Below, piece by piece: positions 1-4,856 of a stretch of 5,513 bases of DNA. Location of the stretch: assembly GCA_028695865.1 (NCBI GenBank), contig JAQVID010000273.1:1-5513 (forward strand), written 5' to 3'. The notes under the pieces were generated by a model, which had not been told where the DNA came from, ran no database searches, and saw only the letters and a list, made by a program, of their open reading frames with translations. This stretch comes from Thermoguttaceae bacterium. Its GTDB lineage: Bacteria > Planctomycetota > Planctomycetia > Pirellulales > Thermoguttaceae. How positions within the stretch are numbered: the stretch's first letter is position 1; every line of letters starts with the position of its first letter. The position numbers and the translations under genes were made by a program.

Positions 1-389
1 CAGGCGACAGCCGCCGCCGCGTCTTCCAAAAAGACCGGATACGGAACCTGGGGCGACAAGCGGTAACCACAGCCTACCAGAGCAAGGCGTCCTTCTTTAA
101 ATGCGTCAAGCGATTTAAACGGCGGCATTCCTTTCGTCCCATTGACCAGTCCGCCACCGTGAAACCAGACGACTGTCGCGTATCCTTTTTTTCCGGTTGG
201 ATAAAGCAGGTCAAGGACGCAACGCTGCTTCATATAGTCGTCGGCATTCTTCATCTTGTCGACTGAATAATAGGGAATATTCCTTTCCAATCTTGTTGCC
301 GGTGTTTGAGGCTCCGCGGCCGACAAACAGACGGATAATGCCGCGAAGGCAAAAAAGAAGACGGTCGTTCTCAATATTGACGATTTCAT
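1..389 (-). CDS. Secreted alpha/beta-hydrolase esterase (acetyl-esterase / BD-FAE-like), N-terminal part
   Basis: Read leftward from ATG at 389, the frame stays open to the window edge (129 codons plus two bases), so the C-terminal part is missing. Residues 1-25 form a signal peptide: K2/R7, then a hydrophobic FFFAFAAL core, with likely cleavage after Ala25 (LSAA|EP). This implies export. The oxyanion-hole motif HGGG is at residues 77-80 (VVWFHGGG), followed by GYRLSP at 108-113 and Asp123 in an Ala-rich stretch. This order is typical of the hormone-sensitive-lipase/BD-FAE type of carboxylesterases, which in planctomycetes often de-esterify polysaccharides. The nucleophile GxSxG and the catalytic Asp/His would lie beyond the left edge, so activity cannot be judged. 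Start choice: GAGG at 396-399 sits 6 nt before the ATG, and the signal peptide begins directly there. Substrate is unknown. It is transcribed divergently from nadA. Confidence 0.85.
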   Translation of the reverse strand, partial: MKSSILRTTVFFFAFAALSVCLSAAEPQTPATRLERNIPYYSVDKMKNADDYMKQRCVLDLLYPTGKKGYATVVWFHGGGLVNGTKGMPPFKSLDAFKEGRLALVGCGYRLSPQVPYPVFLEDAAAAVA

Positions 390-418
390 GAAAAACCTCG
401 TGTGACGAAGGTGGTCGT

Positions 419-462
419 CGGGAAGTCGTCTGACAACACAACTGACAGATAATCTCTTCCCG
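419..462 (-). promoter_or_regulatory. Inverted repeat in the esterase mRNA leader
   Basis: CGGGAAG (419-425) and CTTCCCG (456-462) are a perfect 7-bp inverted repeat enclosing 30 nt. The enclosed stretch has an inner TCTG/CAGA pair and a repeated TGTCAG. The structure would start within a few bases of the predicted transcript 5' end and end about 20 nt before the GAGG ribosome-binding site. It could stabilise the mRNA or act in regulation. No known riboswitch class is recognised. Confidence 0.3.
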
Positions 463-471
463 TCTGATTTG

Positions 472-500
472 ATTATAAAGTGTGTCGCGAACAATTTCAA
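472..500 (-). promoter_or_regulatory. Sigma-70-like promoter of the esterase gene
   Basis: On the minus strand, TTGAAA (495-500) is followed after exactly 17 bp by TATAAT (472-477), which is 5/6 and 6/6 to consensus. Transcription would start near 465, giving a leader of about 75 nt before the ATG at 389. Its position and orientation fit the esterase gene. Planctomycete promoters are less well characterised than those of proteobacteria, so the call rests on motif match and spacing alone. Confidence 0.6.
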
Positions 501-549
501 TACCAGGCGAAAACTTTGTGTTGCGATTTTTTACGGAAGCTATGGTTAA

Positions 550-594
550 ATACGGTGGTTGAATACGGTGGTTGAATACGGTGGTTGAATACGG
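550..594. repeat. 13-bp tandem repeat, about 3.5 copies, in the divergent intergenic region
   Basis: The unit ATACGGTGGTTGA occurs three times without mismatch (550-562, 563-575, 576-588), followed by ATACGG (589-594). A degraded copy (TATGGTTAA) may precede it at 541-549. The array ends about 17 bp before the nadA -35 element and lies upstream of the esterase promoter. It encodes nothing plausible in any frame. It could be a cluster of regulator sites or a slippage-prone microsatellite. Confidence 0.9.
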
Positions 595-611
595 GCTGAC
601 AAGCAACCGAC

Positions 612-639
612 TTGCTGATTCTTTGTTTTGTATTATAAT
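612..639 (+). promoter_or_regulatory. Candidate promoter of nadA
   Basis: A perfect -10 hexamer TATAAT (634-639) has a weak -35 candidate TTGCTG (612-617) 16 bp upstream. Transcription would start near 646, giving a leader of about 120 nt before the chosen nadA ATG. The poor -35 would be compatible with activator dependence, perhaps through the 13-bp repeats just upstream, but that is inference. Confidence 0.45.
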
Positions 640-662
640 TTTTCGTATTGTGCGGCCTGCCC

Positions 663-687
663 CCCCGTTTTCCGAAGGTAAACGGGG
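663..687 (+). promoter_or_regulatory. Strong hairpin in the nadA leader
   Basis: CCCCGTTT (663-670) pairs perfectly with AAACGGGG (680-687). The 9-nt loop TCCGAAGGT can close further through CC/GG around a GAA triloop. The hairpin lies about 17-42 nt into the predicted transcript and 63 nt before the ribosome-binding site. No run of T follows, so it is not a ready-made terminator. It may be a regulatory or stabilising leader element. I cannot assign it to the known NAD+ riboswitch classes by eye. Confidence 0.5.
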
Positions 688-764
688 ATCGCATGACCGA
701 GAATGGAAGAATCGGTTGTAAAAGTATAAGATGTATGATAGTTGTAAATAAAGGAAACCGGGAA

Positions 765-1946
765 ATGACTCAAAACGAATCGATCTCGTCGCCAGATTAC
801 CAAACACTTCCCAAGTCGGAACTGATTGCCCGAATTCGTGTCATCAAAGCGCAATACGGCGACAATATTGTTATTCCAGCACATTTTTACCAGAAAGACG
901 AAATTCTCGCCTTGTCCGATTTTCATGGCGACAGTTTCCAGTTGAGCACGATTGCCGCCAAAAACGAAAAGGCACAAGCGATTTTCTTCTGTGGGGTTCA
1001 CTTCATGGCGGAAACCGCTGACATGCTCGTGAACAGTGCTGAAAAACTTAAGGCCCGGCAAGGAAAACGCGTTGACGTTATTCTTCCTGCCCTCAATGCC
1101 GGTTGCACCATGGCGGATATGGCCGATGCCGAACAGATTGAAGCGTGCTGGTCCGAGTTGGGGCAGGTAATTGACACGGACGATATTACCCCAATTACTT
1201 ATATTAACTCCGGTGCTGCCCTTAAAGCTTTTTGCGGCAAGCATGGCGGGGCGTCGTGTACTTCATCGAACGCGGCGGCCGTCTTGAAATGGGCTTTCTC
1301 GCGGAAAAAGCGTGTTTTGTTTTTCCCGGATCAGCATTTGGGGAGAAACACGGCTTGGAATATGGGGATTCCGGAATCGGAAATCATCCTTTGGAATCAT
1401 AAGAATCGTGTACTTTTCGAGCAGTTGACCCTGTTGGGAAAGCCGTGTCCGAAAGCAGATGGACCTTGGGGAGGAAATTCGCCTGAACAAATCAAAAACT
1501 GCCGTGTTATTCTTTGGAACGGCTTTTGCAATGTTCACCAGCGATTTACCACGGATGACGTTGCCCGGATACGCAAGGAGTATCCCGAAGCGAAAATCAT
1601 TGTTCATCCCGAGTGTTGTCGCCAGGTTGTTCGTCAAGCCGACTTGGCCGGTTCGACCGCGCTCATTTTGAAAGAAGTTGAAGGAGGGGCTCCCGGATCA
1701 CAATGGGCGGTTGGCACAGAATGGAGAATGATTGAGGCGTTGCAGCGGTTGTTTCCGGACAAAACGATACTGAACCTTTCGTCCGAGCCGCGAAAATGTG
1801 AATCAATGGACCAGATTACCCTGGCCAATTTGTGTGAGGTCATGGAAGCGTGGGCAGCAGGCAAGCCGCGGCACATTGTTCGTGTTCCGGAGAGCATTGC
1901 GGTTGATTCGCTTAAATGTCTGGAGCAAATGCTTCGATGCCGATAG
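765..1946 (+). CDS. nadA: Quinolinate synthase NadA (4Fe-4S), long form
   Basis: This 393-residue cytoplasmic enzyme condenses iminoaspartate with dihydroxyacetone phosphate to make quinolinate in de novo NAD synthesis. Family landmarks are visible: AHFYQKDEI (39-47), a first cluster cysteine in NAGC (Cys114), PDQHLGR (188-194), a second cysteine in WNGFC-VH (Cys255), HPEC (281-284), the VGTEW motif (316-320), and a third cysteine in PRKCESM (Cys345). The three cysteines match the usual [4Fe-4S] ligands. It is longer than the E. coli enzyme (about 347 aa), partly because of about 35 extra residues between the WNH at 210-212 and the second cysteine motif. I recall similar long forms in other phyla. 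Start: AAGGA (751-755) lies 9 nt before ATG 765. In-frame alternatives at TTG 648 and ATG 693 would add low-quality sequence overlapping the leader hairpin. The 3' end overlaps the lipid kinase gene. Confidence 0.97.
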   Translation: MTQNESISSPDYQTLPKSELIARIRVIKAQYGDNIVIPAHFYQKDEILALSDFHGDSFQLSTIAAKNEKAQAIFFCGVHFMAETADMLVNSAEKLKARQGKRVDVILPALNAGCTMADMADAEQIEACWSELGQVIDTDDITPITYINSGAALKAFCGKHGGASCTSSNAAAVLKWAFSRKKRVLFFPDQHLGRNTAWNMGIPESEIILWNHKNRVLFEQLTLLGKPCPKADGPWGGNSPEQIKNCRVILWNGFCNVHQRFTTDDVARIRKEYPEAKIIVHPECCRQVVRQADLAGSTALILKEVEGGAPGSQWAVGTEWRMIEALQRLFPDKTILNLSSEPRKCESMDQITLANLCEVMEAWAAGKPRHIVRVPESIAVDSLKCLEQMLRCR

Positions 1947-2428
1947 AAGAGCCGATAGAAGAACCGAAAGAACAACTGCGAGAAAAGCCAATCGAAGAAC
2001 AGCTCGAACCGGATACATTATCGCGTCCGAAATTCATTCCGCAAAAGCGAACATGGCGGGCAAAGTTTCGCGACGCGTTTCATGGTTTGTCGCAGTCGTT
2101 CCACCGACAGAGCAGTTATCGCGTTCATTTTACGTTTGCGATCGCGGCCGTCGCGGCGGGAATTCTTGTCGGTTTGTCTGCGCTGGAATGGGCATTGCTC
2201 GTTTTTGCGATAGGTTTTGTCATTGCGGCGGAGATGTTCAATACCGCTCTGGAGGTGATGGCCCGCGAAATTACGGATGAGCAGTCTGAATACATCCGGC
2301 TGTCGCTCGACATATCCAGCGGGGCGGTATTCGTGGCGTCGTTGGTCGCCGTTATCACAGGCGTCATTCTTTTTGGACGCCCCATGCTCACTTTGTTTGA
2401 GTATATGTATGGACTTATTGGGCAATAG
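1937..2428 (+). CDS. DgkA-family membrane lipid kinase (diacylglycerol / undecaprenol kinase)
   Basis: This is a small inner-membrane kinase that uses ATP to phosphorylate diacylglycerol or undecaprenol, feeding phospholipid or cell-wall carrier lipid recycling. The 163-residue protein has a Pro/Glu-rich cytoplasmic extension (1-42), an amphipathic FRDAFHGLSQSF segment, and three membrane helices at about 64-82, 84-101 and 128-146. The signature EMFNTALE (99-106) keeps the Glu-Asn-Glu core, and Asp125 matches the conserved Asp of the KD motif. The neighbouring Lys is Leu124, and other usually acidic positions are changed, so substrate and activity are less certain. Typical family members are about 120 aa. 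Start: ATG 1937 has GGAG (1922-1925) 11 nt upstream and overlaps the nadA stop by 10 bp, suggesting translational coupling. An in-frame ATG at 1916 without a visible ribosome-binding site would add seven residues. Confidence 0.88.
   Translation: MPIEEPIEEPKEQLREKPIEEQLEPDTLSRPKFIPQKRTWRAKFRDAFHGLSQSFHRQSSYRVHFTFAIAAVAAGILVGLSALEWALLVFAIGFVIAAEMFNTALEVMAREITDEQSEYIRLSLDISSGAVFVASLVAVITGVILFGRPMLTLFEYMYGLIGQ
1939..1962. repeat. 12-bp tandem duplication across the nadA/kinase overlap
   Basis: GCCGATAGAAGA occurs twice back to back (1939-1950, 1951-1962). In the kinase frame each copy adds a PIEE block, and a further related block (KPIEE) follows. In the nadA frame each copy contains TAG, so nadA has two in-frame stops 12 bp apart. 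The duplication therefore lengthens the kinase N-terminus without changing NadA. Confidence 0.85.
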
Positions 2429-2459
2429 ACTGTATAATATGGACGTTGTAATGGGGCTG

Positions 2460-2483
2460 AATATTGGCCGGAATATCGGCCGG
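2460..2483. repeat. Tandem 12-bp repeat with internal dyad, downstream of the kinase gene
   Basis: AATATTGGCCGG (2460-2471) and AATATCGGCCGG (2472-2483) differ at one base. The pair also makes a 5-bp dyad, GGCCG (2466-2470) and CGGCC (2477-2481), around a 6-nt loop. It lies about 30 bp after the kinase stop codon. It could contribute to 3'-end structure but has no T-run. Confidence 0.6.
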
Positions 2484-2660
2484 AAACGGTCATGTGATTG
2501 GTGTGGCAGTCGGCGCGTCAGATGCAGTTTTTCTGTCTTGTGTATTTTACCGAATTTCACTCCCGTTGCCCTTGTATTGGTCTGTTTATGCCAATTATAA
2601 CAATGAGTTTCATAAAAAGGAAAACTTTTTTTCGTGAATACCGCGCGACGCTTATCTTTT

Positions 2661-2688
2661 TTGACGATTAGCCTATAATGAATATATT
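2661..2688 (+). promoter_or_regulatory. Candidate promoter of the GAF-HlyD adaptor operon
   Basis: TTGACG (2661-2666) and TATATT (2683-2688) are 16 bp apart, each 5/6 to consensus. A perfect TATAAT (2674-2679) overlaps this arrangement but has only a poor upstream -35 partner. Either gives a transcript start at about 2686-2696, so the ATG at 2737 would follow a 40-50-nt leader. The GTG at 2689 would then lie at or before the transcript start. Confidence 0.5.
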
Positions 2689-2736
2689 GTGTCCCCGGTG
2701 GTTTTGTTTTACTTGTACCGTAACCAGAAAATTATC

Positions 2737-4827
2737 ATGAGTTCAGAACAAAAGCTTGATCCGACCCTGCTGGAACAAACCAAACAGCAAATTCGGTCTT
2801 TGGTCAGCGAAATATCGCAAATATCAAAGGCGGATATTTCCCCCGAGGAATTTCAGTCGCAATTTTTGCCCCGGGTTATTACTGCACTGGCTGCGGTAGG
2901 AGGCGCAATTTGGACCGTGGGCCCAAATGGGCAGCTTGCCTTGGGGTATCAGGTCAATTTACAGCAAGCTCATCTTCACGACGATGAAGAAGCCAATAAG
3001 CAGCACAGTCGTCTGCTATATCAAATGCTCCGGTCGAGCGAGTCCGGAGCGCTTGTTCCGCCGCATTCCGGAACAGAAGGACCGGACGAAGCGGGTAATC
3101 CGACCGGTTTCCTTGCGATATTTGGCATGATCAAAACGGAGTTGGAAACGGTCGGTTTAATCGAGGTCTTTCAGCGGCCGGAAACGAATCCGGCAACGCA
3201 AAAAGGGTATTTGCGATTTTTGCAGCAAATGACCGCCTTGGCAACGGATTTCTATAAAAACCGGCAGTTGAAGAATTTTGGCGATCGGCAATCGCTTTGG
3301 ACGCAACTTGAAGATTTTACTCGAAATATTCACAAGACCCTTGACCTTCGTGAAACGGAATATACTGTCGCTAATGAAGCCCGACGCCTGATTGAATGCG
3401 ACCGGGTGAGTATCGCAATCAAACGTGGGCGCAAAGCGTATATTGAAGCGGTTAGCGGTCAGGACATGGTTGATAAGCGTTCGACCACGGTCAAGTTGCT
3501 TGGTAAATTGGCGACCGCCGTTATCGCGTGCAACGAGCCCATTGTATACACAGGCGACACGGCCGACTTTGCTCCCCAGGTGGAGGAAGCGGTCGAGGAA
3601 TATGTTGACGAATCGCACACAAAAATGGTCGCCGTGTATCCGCTTATTCATCAGGATATAACGGTAGGAGATTTCGACGAGACGGAGCGGGATAAAATGC
3701 CGACGCTCTATCCGTTTGGCGCGATTATTGTTGAGCAAATCGAAGATAATCGTGTTCCGGAGCGAATGCAAAAACGCGTGGAGATCGTCGTTCAGCATGC
3801 CCGGGGGGCCATCGGAAACGCTCTGGACCACAACAGCGTCTTTCTCATGCCGGTTTGGAAAGCCATTGGCAAGTCGAAGGTGCTCGTCAGTGCCCGTATG
3901 CTGCCCAAAACGATTTCCGTTACTGCCGGGATTCTCCTTTTGCTCTTTGCCATGTGGCTCGTGCCGTGGAATTTTAACATGCATTGCCAGGGAACGCTTG
4001 AGCCGGAGACGCGGCGCAATATTTTTGCCCGGGAGGAAGGCAAGGTTGACGAGATTTTTGTTCAACACGGTTCACAGGTTTATGGTCCAGGAGCCGATCC
4101 TGCCCATCCGGAAGGAACATTACTGCTGCGATTAACGAACAGTCAACTGGAGGCTGATTTGGAAAAGGCCCTGGGAGATTTGGCGGAGGTACAAAAGCAG
4201 ATCAGTTCGCTCAAAGAATCGGGATTTCGCAGTGAGCGTCTTGACGACCGAATTCGAATCAATGGTCAGTTGGCGCAATACGAAGTTCGTGAGCGTTCGC
4301 TTAAAACCCAACTCGGAATCTTACAGGAGCGTTCGAAGGAATTGGAGATTCGTTCGCCGATCTCGGGTACGGTGATGACCTTCGACTTGGGTAATAAATT
4401 ACAAGGTCGCCCCGTTCAGCCCGGTCAGGTCCTGATGGAAATAGCCGAACCGGACGGCAAACTCATTCTGGAACTCGACATGCCCGAGCGAAGAATCGGC
4501 TATGTGACGTCCTATGAGGAAGAGTTGAAAAAGAAAAACAATGATGTCAAATTGACGACCGTTCATTTTGTGATGATGGTCGATTCGACAAAGACGTTTT
4601 CGGGCAAGATCATCGAAGAGCACGACCGTGCGGAGAATCGCGGCGATTCCGGTACGACCGTTCGGCTCAAAGCGTCGATCGATGATCCTGATTCGCTTCC
4701 GGAATCGAAACGGGCGGGAGCCGGAGTCAGTGCGAAAATTTATTGCGGTAAGAAGCCCTTGGGTTTTGTTTTGTTCCACGAAGTGGGAGCTTACCTGCAA
4801 AAAACCGTCTTCTTCTGGTTTAAGTAA
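2737..4827 (+). CDS. GAF-domain / HlyD-type membrane fusion (periplasmic adaptor) protein
   Basis: This 696-residue protein has two halves. Residues 1-375 are cytoplasmic. About 37-175 looks like a degenerate GAF-like domain, and about 188-362 a clearer one (NEARRLIECDRVSIAI, then LGKLATAVIACNEPIVY and a VYPLI strand). One membrane helix follows (about 393-410, ITVTAG-like run ending in MWLVPW). The periplasmic half has the HlyD/RND-adaptor pattern: the first lipoyl half-motif (about 418-468, with GKVDEIFVQHGSQV), an alpha-helical coiled-coil hairpin (about 467-535), the second lipoyl half (RSPISGTV...PVQPGQVLMEI, 539-569), and a beta-barrel to about 672. Such adaptors bridge inner-membrane transporters to the outer membrane. 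Here the GAF part suggests control by a cytoplasmic ligand, which is inference. Start: ATG 2737 has no clear ribosome-binding site, but it begins the conserved-looking sequence. In-frame GTG 2689 would add 16 residues and lies at the promoter. It is followed 29 bp later by the next gene. Confidence 0.85.
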   Translation: MSSEQKLDPTLLEQTKQQIRSLVSEISQISKADISPEEFQSQFLPRVITALAAVGGAIWTVGPNGQLALGYQVNLQQAHLHDDEEANKQHSRLLYQMLRSSESGALVPPHSGTEGPDEAGNPTGFLAIFGMIKTELETVGLIEVFQRPETNPATQKGYLRFLQQMTALATDFYKNRQLKNFGDRQSLWTQLEDFTRNIHKTLDLRETEYTVANEARRLIECDRVSIAIKRGRKAYIEAVSGQDMVDKRSTTVKLLGKLATAVIACNEPIVYTGDTADFAPQVEEAVEEYVDESHTKMVAVYPLIHQDITVGDFDETERDKMPTLYPFGAIIVEQIEDNRVPERMQKRVEIVVQHARGAIGNALDHNSVFLMPVWKAIGKSKVLVSARMLPKTISVTAGILLLLFAMWLVPWNFNMHCQGTLEPETRRNIFAREEGKVDEIFVQHGSQVYGPGADPAHPEGTLLLRLTNSQLEADLEKALGDLAEVQKQISSLKESGFRSERLDDRIRINGQLAQYEVRERSLKTQLGILQERSKELEIRSPISGTVMTFDLGNKLQGRPVQPGQVLMEIAEPDGKLILELDMPERRIGYVTSYEEELKKKNNDVKLTTVHFVMMVDSTKTFSGKIIEEHDRAENRGDSGTTVRLKASIDDPDSLPESKRAGAGVSAKIYCGKKPLGFVLFHEVGAYLQKTVFFWFK

Positions 4828-4856
4828 CGTTGTATTAGTCCATTCCGAGGTCAATC

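Larger units (their letters stand above)
2429..2736. other. 308-bp intergenic region between the kinase and adaptor genes
   Basis: No convincing gene is seen here. A 49-codon frame from ATG 2451 to stop 2600 (cysteine/arginine-rich start, hydrophobic end) lacks a ribosome-binding site and recognisable similarity. The region holds a short GC-rich direct repeat at its left end, a weak A/T hairpin at 2614-2630 (AAAAAG, loop GAAAA, CTTTTT plus TT), and the promoter of the downstream gene at its right end. No strong Rho-independent terminator is visible, so read-through from nadA-dgk cannot be excluded. Confidence 0.6.

Noticed and set aside
327..389. Lipoprotein signal (Cys21) in the esterase
   Set aside because: The residues before the Cys are L-S-V, and Val at the -1 position does not fit a usual lipobox. 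Cleavage by signal peptidase I after Ala25 fits better.
550..594. Replication origin iterons
   Set aside because: There are only about three short copies, no DnaA-box cluster, and no replication gene nearby.
648..764. Extended nadA start at TTG 648 or ATG 693
   Set aside because: The added residues overlap the leader hairpin, do not resemble NadA N-termini, and the ATG at 765 has a better spaced ribosome-binding site.
211..1244. Minus-strand open frames at 211-807 and 633-1244
   Set aside because: They overlap the esterase start, the promoters and nadA, and show no family motif. The esterase on the same strand uses a different, motif-rich frame.
2614..2632. Rho-independent terminator (AAAAAG, loop GAAAA, CTTTTT plus TT)
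   Set aside because: The stem is almost entirely A-T with one G-C pair and would be too weak. It may just be a chance A/T-rich stretch.
3157..4068. Long minus-strand open frame (303 codons) opposite the adaptor gene
   Set aside because: It lies wholly within a gene with clear domains. Its translation is rich in Arg/His/Phe with no recognisable motif, typical of an antisense shadow.
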